From NCBI RefSeq assembly GCF_000720725.1, contig NZ_JOCQ01000023.1, positions 1-64,000 of the forward strand: DNA of 64,000 bases, in the 5' to 3' direction. How positions within the stretch are numbered: position 1 is the first letter of the stretch; each line of letters opens with the position of its first letter. Below the pieces are notes generated by a model, which saw only the letters and a program-made list of their open reading frames with translations, ran no database searches and was not told the DNA's origin. A program made the translations under genes and the position numbers. Source of the stretch: Streptomyces rimosus subsp. rimosus. Lineage in GTDB: Bacteria; Actinomycetota; Actinomycetes; Streptomycetales; Streptomycetaceae. Shown piece after piece: positions 43,886 to 52,229 of this stretch.

Positions 43886-44332
43886 CTACAGCCGGTTCAG
43901 CCAGTTGCGCAGCGAGCTGGGCCCGTCGAAGCCCACCAGGCGGCTTCCGGCCTCGCGGCCGTTGCGGATGTTGAGCAGCGCGGGGATACCGCGCACGTTG
44001 TACTTCTGGGAGAGGCCGGGGTTCTCGTCGACGTCGACCTTCGCCCATACCCAGGCGCCCTTGTCCTGGGTGTTGTACTGCTGGAGGTAGGGCTTCTGCT
44101 TCTGGCACCAGTAACACCACGAAGCGGTGAAGTCGAGCACGACGGGCTTGGTCTTCGACCACTGCATGACCTGGTCGTAGTTCGCGTCGGTCACGTCGAC
44201 GACGGCGGGGATGTCGGCGGCGGGGGCGGCCGCCTCGGTCACGGGCGCCACCGGGGCGGCGATGGCCGCGGTGGCGGTGCCGCTGAGGAGTGTTGCCACT
44301 GCCGCGGTCACGACAGCCAGCTTGCGGTACAT
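43886..44332 (-). CDS. Secreted thioredoxin-like protein
   Basis: 148 residues. An N-terminal signal peptide (LAVVTAAVATLLSGTATAAIA) is followed by a thioredoxin fold: VVLDFTASWCYWCQKQ with the redox pair Cys73/Cys76, and the cis-Pro loop RGIPALL. The WCYWC active site and short length fit extracytoplasmic thiol-disulfide proteins. It may keep an exported thiol product or protein reduced. It lies 95 bases after the rhodanese gene on the same strand. Confidence 0.9.
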   Translation of the reverse strand: MYRKLAVVTAAVATLLSGTATAAIAAPVAPVTEAAAPAADIPAVVDVTDANYDQVMQWSKTKPVVLDFTASWCYWCQKQKPYLQQYNTQDKGAWVWAKVDVDENPGLSQKYNVRGIPALLNIRNGREAGSRLVGFDGPSSLRNWLNRL

Positions 44333-44427
44333 GGTCGGTTCCCTTCCGTGGAAATTTCGATGGATGTGTGCTGGGTGGACATGGCTGGGCGCACGTACGC
44401 GCGGGAGGAGGCGGAGTCCGGGCGTCC

Positions 44428-44781
44428 TCAGCCCGTGGCGGTCTGTGTCGGCAGACCGTGGGCGACCCAGTCCTCGATTCCCTCGCGGTACTTGCGCACG
44501 TTCGTGTAACCGAGCGACACCAGCCGGCTACCGACGATCTCGCTGTTGCGGCACGGCACGTTCGCGCAGTACACGACGATGGGAGCGGTACGGTCCGGCA
44601 GTACGGTGGGCGCGAGTTCATCGGTGAAGCGCGCCGCGTCGTCGTAGGGGAAGCCCGGAATGTTCACCGCGCCGGGCAGGTGCTCCTGCCCGTAGTAGGC
44701 CGTCGGCATGGTGTCGACCACGACGACCTTCCCGGCGTCCATTTCCGCTTTCAGTTCGTCTCGCGTCACCAGGGGGAGCAC
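44428..44781 (-). CDS. Single-domain rhodanese-like sulfurtransferase
   Basis: 117 residues, one rhodanese domain: VTRDELKAEM, VVVDTMPTAYYGQEHLPGAVNIPGF and the active loop with Cys72 (VVYCANVPCRNS), plus a second Cys77. Rhodaneses carry persulfide sulfur to acceptors. No signal peptide, so cytoplasmic. It starts 18 bases after the permease stop, almost certainly in the same transcript as the cyclodipeptide synthase and permease. Its place there raises the possibility that sulfur is supplied to the product. Confidence 0.9.
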   Translation of the reverse strand: MLPLVTRDELKAEMDAGKVVVVDTMPTAYYGQEHLPGAVNIPGFPYDDAARFTDELAPTVLPDRTAPIVVYCANVPCRNSEIVGSRLVSLGYTNVRKYREGIEDWVAHGLPTQTATG

Positions 44782-44799
44782 AACGGCCTCCGGCTCTCG

Positions 44800-46188
44800 T
44801 CATACGGTTCGGTCGGGGAGGGGGGTGCCCCGCGCGGGAGTGCCGCGCCGGGCGTACACCGCGCGGCCGGCCACCGCGTACAGGGCGAAGGCGGCCACGA
44901 CGGCGTTGATGGCGGGGATGCCGAAGTCCAGGTACGTGCCGGCCAGCGTCCCGACGGCCCAGCAGATCAGGGACAACGGCTGCCAGTCGGGACCGTGTTC
45001 GGGCAGGACACCGGTACGCCGGGCCCGGTCGAGGCTTACGCGGTGGCGCCGGACGACGTAGTACTCGGCGATGATGATTCCGGCCACGGGAGGGGCGAGC
45101 ATCCCGATGGCCGTCAGGAAGCCGGTGAAGTCGCCGACCACGCCCAGGGCGGACAGGGCGGTGCCCGCGGCGCCGATGCCCAGGGTCACGGCCCGGCGGC
45201 CGATGCGGCGGCCGAAGAGCACATCCACGCTGTTGACCGTGGCCAGCGCGGACGAGTACAGGTTCCAGTCGTTGATCTTCAGGATCGCCGTCGCCAGGAT
45301 CAGCGTGCCCAGCAGGCCGGACGAGGTGGTGATGATGCCCACGACGTCCGCGGTGCGGGCGGCGTGACCGAGCAGCACCGCGGTCAGGCCGATGAGGTAC
45401 TCCCCCAGCGTCACGCCCAGCAGCGTCTGCTTGACGACGTCGGAGGGGCGGCGGTTGAAGCGCGTCATGTCCGGCGTCATCAGGGCGCCGAGGATGAAGG
45501 CGCCGGCGACCAGCGTCGTCCCCTGTGCCAGGGACATCACGGGGCCGGGCGGGGCGCCGGTCAGCAGCTCGTTCAGCGAGTGGCCGGCCAGCGTGTCCAC
45601 CACCGACCAGCCGGCCAGGAGGAGGAAGGCGGGCACGGCCAGATACGCCGTCCACGCCATGATGCGGAAGCCGAAGACCGAGACGGCGGTGACCGCCGCG
45701 CCGCCGAGGACCGCCCAGGCCCACTCCGGCGCCCATGCGGCGAGCTGGTGCATGCCGTGCGCGAAGACGCCGTTCTGTACGCCGAACCAGCCGGCGAGGC
45801 TGAACGCCACCAGCACTCCGACGGCGGCGGAGCCCTTGCGGCCGAAGCCCGACCAGCGGGCCAGCACCGAGGTGGACACCCCCTCCCGCACTCCGGCGAC
45901 GCCCAGGAGGATCGTGACGATCTCCAGCATCACCGAGCCGACGGTGATGGCGATCACCGCGTCGGTGAAGGCCATGCCGTAGCCCAGGACGGCGCCGACC
46001 ATGAACTGCTGGAAGGAGGAGACCTGGCCGAAGCGCTGCACGGCCACGCTGAACCAGGAGCGGCGGGCCTCCTCGGGGACCGGGGTGAGCGAGTAGTCGT
46101 CCTGGGCCTCGTTCCCCGCGGACCGGACGGCCTTCTTTCCGGTCCGGGGCGGCACGTCGCCGCTGCCCGTGTTCTCAGCCGACGCCAC
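44800..46188 (-). CDS. NCS1-family nucleobase permease (cytosine/purine type)
   Basis: 462 residues with about twelve hydrophobic helices. An N-terminal cytoplasmic tail leads to YSLTPVPEEARRSWFSVAVQRFGQ, and then the helix-1 motif region AVLGYGMAFTDAV, FGVQNGVF, MTPDMTRFNRRPSDV and INDWNLYSSAL, which match CodB-like NCS1 carriers. These import cytosine, purines or allantoin with Na+ or H+. GTG 46188 with AGGAGG lies inside the 3' end of the cyclodipeptide synthase gene (14-base overlap), so the two are tightly coupled. It could import a base used by the pathway or move the product. Confidence 0.87.
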   Translation of the reverse strand: MASAENTGSGDVPPRTGKKAVRSAGNEAQDDYSLTPVPEEARRSWFSVAVQRFGQVSSFQQFMVGAVLGYGMAFTDAVIAITVGSVMLEIVTILLGVAGVREGVSTSVLARWSGFGRKGSAAVGVLVAFSLAGWFGVQNGVFAHGMHQLAAWAPEWAWAVLGGAAVTAVSVFGFRIMAWTAYLAVPAFLLLAGWSVVDTLAGHSLNELLTGAPPGPVMSLAQGTTLVAGAFILGALMTPDMTRFNRRPSDVVKQTLLGVTLGEYLIGLTAVLLGHAARTADVVGIITTSSGLLGTLILATAILKINDWNLYSSALATVNSVDVLFGRRIGRRAVTLGIGAAGTALSALGVVGDFTGFLTAIGMLAPPVAGIIIAEYYVVRRHRVSLDRARRTGVLPEHGPDWQPLSLICWAVGTLAGTYLDFGIPAINAVVAAFALYAVAGRAVYARRGTPARGTPLPDRTV

Positions 46189-46915
46189 GGGCCGCCTCCT
46201 GTGCCGGTACGGCTCCGGTCCGGAGCTGCGTCCCGGGCCGGTCCTGCGCCGCTTCACGGACGACCAGGAAGCCCTGCCCGCCCGTCGGCTGCAGGCTCAG
46301 TTCCCGGCGGAAGAAGCGCTCCAGGAAGGCGACCCGTTGGTGGTAGACGAAGAACGAGACGCGGTGTCCGGCGATGCCCCCGGCGTCGATGAAGAGCGGC
46401 AACTCGGCGAGGAAGTAGCGCACCGCTTCACGGAGTTGGTCCTCGGTCGCGGTGATGCCCGGCGGGAGCTTGTGCTCCAGCACCCAGTGCGAGGCGTCGA
46501 GACACGCGGCGCGGAAGGACTCGTCCTCCTCGTAGCGCAGGTGGACCTCGTCGAACAGGGCCAGATAGCGGGGAGTGCGGTGCAGCCGGTCCATGCCCCA
46601 GACCAGGCCCGCGGGGTCCTCCACGCCCAGTGCGCGCAGCGCCGTGGTGATCTTGTTGTGTACGTACTGTCCCTGCCGCCGGGCCTTGTGGCGGGCGTGG
46701 TCCAGGTCGTACCCCAGGGCCCGCAGGGTGTGCGCGGCCGCCATGTCCGGCACGAAGAAGTGGACGCTCTCGAAGCGCGTCACGGCCCAGTCGGCCAGTC
46801 GCCGCAGGCGCGCGGTGGTGAAGTAGCTGTTGAACGGGCTGACTCCGATGCACACGTGAGTGGCCGTCGGCAGGTAGCCGCGACATCGCTCGGTCAGTGG
46901 TTCAATGACAAACAT
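46175..46915 (-). CDS. tRNA-dependent cyclodipeptide synthase (NYH subfamily)
   Basis: 246 residues. It makes a cyclo-dipeptide from two aminoacyl-tRNAs without ribosomes. The active-site set matches AlbC with constant offset: Ser26 (AlbC Ser37) in GVSPFNSYF, Tyr167 and Glu171 in YFLAELPLF (AlbC Tyr178, Glu182) and Tyr191 in VYHQR (Tyr202). Asn29, Tyr191 and His192 put it in the NYH subfamily. Basic helix YDLDHARHKARRQGQYVHNK should bind tRNA. Which amino acids are used cannot be judged by eye. The ATG at 46915 has GAGG upstream; a GTG 12 bases earlier is less likely. First gene of an operon with permease and rhodanese; no oxidase, P450 or methyltransferase is adjacent. Confidence 0.93.
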   Translation of the reverse strand: MFVIEPLTERCRGYLPTATHVCIGVSPFNSYFTTARLRRLADWAVTRFESVHFFVPDMAAAHTLRALGYDLDHARHKARRQGQYVHNKITTALRALGVEDPAGLVWGMDRLHRTPRYLALFDEVHLRYEEDESFRAACLDASHWVLEHKLPPGITATEDQLREAVRYFLAELPLFIDAGGIAGHRVSFFVYHQRVAFLERFFRRELSLQPTGGQGFLVVREAAQDRPGTQLRTGAVPAQEAARGVG

Positions 46916-47182
46916 CTTGATCCTCACACGGTGATGCGGACGAGCCCCCCTCGCACGGCCGGTCCGGCCGGCCCGTGAAGCGATGACTGGAATAGTGACG
47001 GCGCAACAGTTGACTGAGTACTGCCGCCGGGTAATACCAATTGCGCAAACCCCCGCCCGGCTAGCGGAGAGTGCCCACCGGCAAGCGGACGGTGATCACC
47101 GAGAATGAACAATTCCGGAGAAACGAACACGTTGGGCTGAGGCCCTGGCGAATGCATCGGCAAGCGGCTTAACTCTTGGCTT
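46916..47182. promoter_or_regulatory. Divergent control region between the CDPS operon and LysR genes
   Basis: 267 bases between divergent genes, with a local AT-rich part at 47030-47050. A perfect palindrome TTGCGCAA lies at 47041-47048, close to the T-N11-A style sites of LysR proteins. Probably contains both promoters; no firm boxes. Confidence 0.45.
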
Positions 47183-48103
47183 ATGGATCTGCAACTTCGC
47201 CACTTACGGCAACTTCGCGTAATTTCCGACGCCGGAAGCCTGAACAGGGCCGCGACCGCGCTCGGCCTGCCGCAGCCGGCCCTGAGCCGCCAGATACGCA
47301 GACTGGAAGAACTGTTCGGCGGAACGTTGTTCGAACGCGATCGGCACGGCACGCGCCCATCCCCTTTGGGAAGCGCCGTACTGGACCACGCAGAGTCCAT
47401 CCTGCGCACCTTCGACGACCTGACGGAGCAGGTGCACGACTACCGCAGGCTCAGACGCGGGACACTCAGGGTCGGCTGGGCCCACAGCGGGCTGTACGAA
47501 CCCATCCTGGGATGCCTGCGGCAGCTGTCGTGCGACGGGAACGTCCAGATCACGACCTCCGGTTCCAGCCGCGAGCTGATGGACCTGCTGCGGGCGGGGG
47601 AGATCGACATCGCCCTGCGCGACCACTCGTCGACCGACGGCCCGGTACCCACCCGTGACGGCGCGATCGGGCACGTCGCCTGGGCGGAGTCCCCGGTGCT
47701 GCTCGCGGTGGCGGCCGGTACGGCACTGGCCACCGCGGAACGTCTGACCATGGCGGACCTCGCGGGCGAGGACTGGATCTCCTGCACCGGGCCGGACGCC
47801 TGCGACGACAAGCTACGCCGGCTCTGCGCCGCCTACGGGTTCAGCCCGCGCATCACCCACGACGTCACGGTGTCCGGACCCCGCGGCGCGGTGATCCGGC
47901 ACCAGGGCTGCGTCGCCCTGACGCAGGCCTACCGCCCCCTGCTGCCGGGCGTGGTGCGGCGCACCGTGGACGACCTGGCCATGCGGGTGACGCATCTGGT
48001 GACCTACCGCATGGAGAGCTGGATCGCCGCGAAGGTGCCGCGGCTGGTCACCCTGCTGTCCGCCGCCTACCGAGGACAGGCCACGGATCCCGAGTTGTCA
48101 TGA
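47183..48103 (+). CDS. LysR-family regulator, divergent from the CDPS operon
   Basis: 306 residues. N-terminal winged helix: LRHLRQLRVISDAGSLNRAATALGLPQPALSRQIRRLEE, ending GTLFERDRHGTRPSPLG, then a two-lobed effector domain (LRVGWAHSGLYEPILG onward). LysR proteins typically activate a divergent operon when a ligand binds; here that would be the cyclodipeptide operon. The ATG at 47183 has only a weak ribosome site. The last four bases overlap the next LysR gene (ATGA). Confidence 0.93.
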   Translation: MDLQLRHLRQLRVISDAGSLNRAATALGLPQPALSRQIRRLEELFGGTLFERDRHGTRPSPLGSAVLDHAESILRTFDDLTEQVHDYRRLRRGTLRVGWAHSGLYEPILGCLRQLSCDGNVQITTSGSSRELMDLLRAGEIDIALRDHSSTDGPVPTRDGAIGHVAWAESPVLLAVAAGTALATAERLTMADLAGEDWISCTGPDACDDKLRRLCAAYGFSPRITHDVTVSGPRGAVIRHQGCVALTQAYRPLLPGVVRRTVDDLAMRVTHLVTYRMESWIAAKVPRLVTLLSAAYRGQATDPELS

Positions 48104-49053
48104 ACATAGAAATTCAGGACCTGCGGGTGCTGCGCGCCGTCGCCGAGAGCGGAAGCCTGGCCGGCGCGGCACGCAGCCTCGGGGTCAACCAGGCCGGCGT
48201 CACCCGCCGGATACAGCACCTCGAACGGGTCACCGAACTCGTCGTACTGCACCGCGACCACCAGGGCGCCCGTCTCACCGCGGCCGGCCGGCTCCTGCTG
48301 CGCTGGGCCGACGACCTGCTGCCCAAGGTCGACCGTCTGCTGACCGCCTGCGGCCGCGAAGGCATCCCCGGACCTTCGGCCGAACGCCTGCGCATCGGCG
48401 CGGTACCCACTCCGGCCCTCCCCCTGATCACCAGCCTGCTCCGCGCCCATCTGCCGTCGACCGCCATCGAGCCGCGCACCGTTGGGGACACGCTCCGGGA
48501 GGCGGCCTGCGAAGCACCGGCCGCGGGCCACGGCACCGCCCTGCCGGACCTGTTCCGCTCCCACTGCCTCGACCTGGCCGTCGTACGGCACTGCGTCGCG
48601 CTGGACGCCCCCCTGCCCGCCCTCTTCGGCTCCGCCGTACTCGCCGAGGAGAACCTCCTCATCGGCACCGTCGCCGGGCACCGCCTCGCAGGCAGGCCCT
48701 CGCTCCTGCTCGGCGACCTCGACGGAGAGACCTGCCTGCTCGTCGGCGGCCGGCGGCACGCCGACCTGCGCCGCCACTTCACCGCCGCCGTCCGGCACGC
48801 CGGCGTCCGCGTCTGGCTGCGCTGGGCGTCCGACGAGGCCGAGGCCGCCGCGCTGGCCTGCGCGCTGCCCGGAGTACTGCCCGCCTATCCGCTCCCCGCG
48901 CCGAAAGCCGGCATGATCTACACCCCGCTCACCGACGACCGTACGCGTCATCGGCTGCTGCTGGTCTGGGAGGCGGACGGACCGGCCGCCGACTGGGCGC
49001 CCGGTCTCGCGGACCTGGTCCGCGAGACCTACCGACGCGCCGACCAGGCGTGA
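48100..49053 (+). CDS. Second LysR-family regulator, coupled to the first
   Basis: 317 residues. The winged helix is present (LRVLRAVAESGSLAGAARSLGVNQAGVTRRIQHLE), then RLRIGAVPTPALPLITSLL begins the effector domain, which is more divergent than in the first LysR. The ATGA overlap makes it cotranslated with the first, so they may form a heteromer or a two-signal switch. The gene ends nine bases before a tRNA-Cys gene on the other strand. Confidence 0.92.
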   Translation: MNIEIQDLRVLRAVAESGSLAGAARSLGVNQAGVTRRIQHLERVTELVVLHRDHQGARLTAAGRLLLRWADDLLPKVDRLLTACGREGIPGPSAERLRIGAVPTPALPLITSLLRAHLPSTAIEPRTVGDTLREAACEAPAAGHGTALPDLFRSHCLDLAVVRHCVALDAPLPALFGSAVLAEENLLIGTVAGHRLAGRPSLLLGDLDGETCLLVGGRRHADLRRHFTAAVRHAGVRVWLRWASDEAEAAALACALPGVLPAYPLPAPKAGMIYTPLTDDRTRHRLLLVWEADGPAADWAPGLADLVRETYRRADQA

Positions 49054-49061
49054 GGGGACAG

Positions 49062-49132
49062 AGGTGGAGACAGGATTCGAACCTGTGTGAACGGCTTTGC
49101 AGGCCGTCGCCTCGCCTCTCGGCCACTCCACC
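49062..49132 (-). tRNA. tRNA-Cys (GCA)
   Basis: 71 bases. All arms fold: acceptor GGTGGAG with CTCCACC, D stem GCC/GGC, anticodon stem ACGGC/GCCGT around loop CTGCAAA (anticodon GCA), and T arm ACAGG-TTCGAAT-CCTGT. The discriminator base is U, a Cys identity element. The CCA end is not encoded. It is convergent with the second LysR gene, eight bases away. Confidence 0.95.
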
Positions 49133-49396
49133 GATACGGAATGCGCTCCGCGTCCGCCGGAACGCCGGCCGGAATAGACACTGCCCGACCCGGCCCGATC
49201 TCTCGGCGTGGCCGTGACTGTAGCAACCTCGGGCCCGCACAGGAATACCCGCGTCCGACTCCGCCGGAGAAATTCCTGGCACTTCCCGGTGCCTTCGGAG
49301 CACCAGCTGGTGCCTTTTCGGCATACCCGTCGACAGAACCGCCACGTGAAGTTTGAATGCCCCGGGAATCCACGCCTCAAGGGAATCGGTGACAGC

Positions 49397-50968
49397 GTGA
49401 TCGAGCAAAAGTCCGGACCAATACGGAAGTGGTGGGCTTTCACGGGCCTGGGCATTCTGAGTTTTCTGGGATGCATCGACCTGACCATCGTGAGCACCGC
49501 GGCACCCGTCATCCAGGACGACCTCGGCGCGACGGTCACCGAACTCCAGCTGATCGTCAACGTCTTCGTCGTGGCCCTGTCCACCGGCATGGTCGCCACC
49601 GGCCGCTTCTCCGACAGCCACGGACGGCGCAAGGTCCTCTACATCGGAGCCGTCGTCTTCGCCCTCGCCTCCCTGTGCGCGGGATGCGCGACCACCGCAC
49701 CGTGGCTGATCGCCTTCCGCTTCTGCCAAGGAGCGGCCTGCGCCATTCTCTACACCGCCACCGGAGCCCTGGTCTCCGCCATCTTCCCCCCGCACGAACG
49801 CGGCCGGGCCATCGGAAGCCTCTACGGGGTCAACGGACTCGGCCTCGCGGCCGGCCCCGTACTCGGCGGCCTCCTCGTCGGCCCGGCGGGCTGGCCATGG
49901 ATCTTCTGGCTCAACGTACCGCTCGTCGTGGTGGCACTGGCCATCTGCCTGCCCACTGTTCCCGAGTCCTACGGCGAGAAGATGACGGGCGGCATGGACT
50001 GGCCCGGGCTGGCCCTGCTGTTCACCTCCGTTCCCTCGCTCGTCCTCGGGCTGACCCTGGGGCACACCCAGGGCTGGAGCACCGCCGGCATCATCACCCT
50101 CCTCCTCTACGGCATCGCCGGTCTCGCTGCCTTCGTACAGGCCGAGTTGAGGGCGCAGAACCCGTTGATCCGCTTCCGGCTGTTCGCCCGGCGCGCCTTC
50201 CTGAGCGCGGTCACCGCCGACTTCGCGCTGGCCTTCTTCTACTGCGTCGCCCTCTTCCTGATGCCCTTGTACCTCCACACGGTGGGCGGCTTCGACGGGC
50301 GCACCACCGGCCTGCTCCTGCTCCCCTGCACAGCCGCCGTCGCCGTTCTCTCCCCACTGGTCGGCCGGCTCGTCGACCGGTGGGGGCCCCGGCGCCTGCT
50401 CTGCCTCGGCTTCCTGGCCTTCGCCCTGTCCGCCCTGGCCCAGACCAGGCTCACCCCGGACACGGGGACACCCGCCCTCATCGCGGGCTTCACGTTGATG
50501 GGCATCGGCTGGGCTCTCGTCCTCGGCCCCGCCACGGTCGCCGCGCTGTCCGCGGTGCCCGGCCACTTGGCCGGCACAGCCGTCGGGGCCTCGTGGACCG
50601 GCCACAACCTGGGAGGCGCCCTGGGCCTCGCCGCCGGCATGGAGGTCTACCGCCTCGCGGCACAGGCCGCCCTGTCCGACCGGCTCGACCGCCTGGGTTT
50701 ACCCGGCGGAGCCTGGACAGCTCAGGCGGTGGAGAACCCGCAGGCCGGCTCCGCGCTCCTGCAACGTCACACCGGCCTCGGCGCGCAACAGGCCACGCAG
50801 ATCAGCAACGCCGTGTTCACGAGCGGCAGTCGAGCCGCCATGTGGCTCCTGCTCGTGGTCGCCCTGACCGCCCTGCTCATCATCACCGTAGGGCTGCGCC
50901 CGGCACGCACGCCTCGGGCGGAACACACGACGGCACCAGATCGGTCCGAAGCAGGGCCACGGCTCTGA
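49397..50968 (+). CDS. MFS drug exporter (DHA2 family, 14 helices)
   Basis: 523 residues, about 14 hydrophobic helices. Typical EmrB/QacA features: FLGCIDLTIVSTAAPVIQDD in helix 1, ATGRFSDSHGRRKVL (motif A) between helices 2 and 3, and GLGLAAGPVLGGLL (motif C) in helix 5. It exports hydrophobic small molecules by proton antiport and probably gives self-resistance or product export for the adjacent pathway. GTG 49397 chosen because the protein begins just before helix 1; ribosome site weak. Convergent with the flavoprotein gene. Confidence 0.9.
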   Translation: MIEQKSGPIRKWWAFTGLGILSFLGCIDLTIVSTAAPVIQDDLGATVTELQLIVNVFVVALSTGMVATGRFSDSHGRRKVLYIGAVVFALASLCAGCATTAPWLIAFRFCQGAACAILYTATGALVSAIFPPHERGRAIGSLYGVNGLGLAAGPVLGGLLVGPAGWPWIFWLNVPLVVVALAICLPTVPESYGEKMTGGMDWPGLALLFTSVPSLVLGLTLGHTQGWSTAGIITLLLYGIAGLAAFVQAELRAQNPLIRFRLFARRAFLSAVTADFALAFFYCVALFLMPLYLHTVGGFDGRTTGLLLLPCTAAVAVLSPLVGRLVDRWGPRRLLCLGFLAFALSALAQTRLTPDTGTPALIAGFTLMGIGWALVLGPATVAALSAVPGHLAGTAVGASWTGHNLGGALGLAAGMEVYRLAAQAALSDRLDRLGLPGGAWTAQAVENPQAGSALLQRHTGLGAQQATQISNAVFTSGSRAAMWLLLVVALTALLIITVGLRPARTPRAEHTTAPDRSEAGPRL

Positions 50969-51017
50969 CCGGACGCGTGCCGGCGCCCGCCGACGTTCGG
51001 GCCCGCCCGGTTCCCGG

Positions 51018-52229
51018 TCATGTGGAACTGCCTGCCGGCTTGGCGGGCAAGAGGCCGCCGAGTGCGGCGGCAGCGCGGGCGACAGGGGTGTTCATGATCC
51101 TTGCGACGCTGGAGTGACCGGCGATGTAGGTGTCCAGGTGACGCCATGCCGGAGGCAGGCGTGTCAATGCCGTGTGCAGGAGGGCCGGGTTCCGGATGAA
51201 GAGGTCCGCCAGGGCCGCGCTGGCGCGCATGTCGACGCCGAGGATGTCGTCGACCTGCTGTGCGTAGTGGTCGGTGGCCGACTTCGCTTCGTCCTCACCG
51301 GCCGCGGCGACGAGCCGGGCGGCCGCGCGGCCGGCGAAGGCTCCCGAGTGCAGGGCGTACGAGATGCCTTCCCTGGACCAGTGGTCGACCAGTGCCGCGG
51401 CGTCCCCGGCGACCAGTACATGTCCGCGGGCCAGCGGGGAGTCGGGGCGGCGGCAGCGGGTCAGGTGGCCGGTGTCGTGGAGGGGGCGGGCCGTGTGGAG
51501 GCTGTGGCGGGTGAGGAAGTCGTCCTTGTAGGCGCGCAGAGCCGCGGGGTTGCCACGGGAGGCCACCACCCCGGCGGTGCAGATGTCCCCCTTGGGGAAC
51601 ACCCAGCCGAAGGAGCCGGGCAGCGGCCCCCATTCGAGCAGGACACGGCCGCGCCACCGGTCGGCCGTCCGCGCGTCCACGGGCGTTTCCACTTCGAGGG
51701 CCAGATCCACTTGGGCGCATCGCACCCCGACGTAGCGGGCGACCCTGCTGGCGCTGCCGTCGGCGCCGATCACGGTACGGGCGCGAAGCGGGTCTCCGTG
51801 ATTGGTGCGCACGGTGACGGTGCGGCCCTGTTGCTCCAGGGTGGCCAGTGCGGTGGAATCGCGGACCGTCGCACCCGCGGCGGCCGCCGCCTCGGTCAGT
51901 GCCGCGTCGGGTTCGCTGCGGAAGACCATGGCACAGGTGGGGGTACGGGACGTACGGGTGCGTTCCCTGCGGCCGTTGAGGCTGAAGGTGAACAGGCGGG
52001 TCGTATCGAATACGTTGAGGGGCAGGCCGGGAGGCAGGGCCGACAGGGAGGCCCCGATGAGGCCGCCGCCGCACGTCTTGTAGCGCGGGATGGCAGCACG
52101 TTCCAGCAGCAGCACCTCACAGCCGTGCCCGGCGGCCACACGGGCCGCGGTGGCGCCGGCCGGTCCGGCGCCGACGACGATCACGTCCCGGGTTTTGGTG
52201 GTGCGGGAGGGGGCGGAGTGGGCTGACAT
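51018..52229 (-). CDS. Geranylgeranyl reductase-family FAD oxidoreductase
   Basis: 403 residues. FAD-binding VIVVGAGPAGATAA (Gly20, Gly22, Gly25), the family motif PRYKTCGGG (about 48-56), and a GD box around HVLVAGDAAALVDHWSREGI. Relatives reduce isoprenoid double bonds or oxidise phenolic/polyketide rings. Here it lies immediately downstream of the MAS-like PKS and would act on its product or on the type III PKS ring. The ATG at 52229 with GGAGG lies inside the PKS frame (113-base overlap). Confidence 0.88.
   Translation of the reverse strand: MSAHSAPSRTTKTRDVIVVGAGPAGATAARVAAGHGCEVLLLERAAIPRYKTCGGGLIGASLSALPPGLPLNVFDTTRLFTFSLNGRRERTRTSRTPTCAMVFRSEPDAALTEAAAAAGATVRDSTALATLEQQGRTVTVRTNHGDPLRARTVIGADGSASRVARYVGVRCAQVDLALEVETPVDARTADRWRGRVLLEWGPLPGSFGWVFPKGDICTAGVVASRGNPAALRAYKDDFLTRHSLHTARPLHDTGHLTRCRRPDSPLARGHVLVAGDAAALVDHWSREGISYALHSGAFAGRAAARLVAAAGEDEAKSATDHYAQQVDDILGVDMRASAALADLFIRNPALLHTALTRLPPAWRHLDTYIAGHSSVARIMNTPVARAAAALGGLLPAKPAGSST

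Noticed and set aside
49062..49132. Integration site of a mobile element at the tRNA-Cys gene
   Set aside because: No integrase, excisionase or repeated tRNA 3' end was seen in the window.
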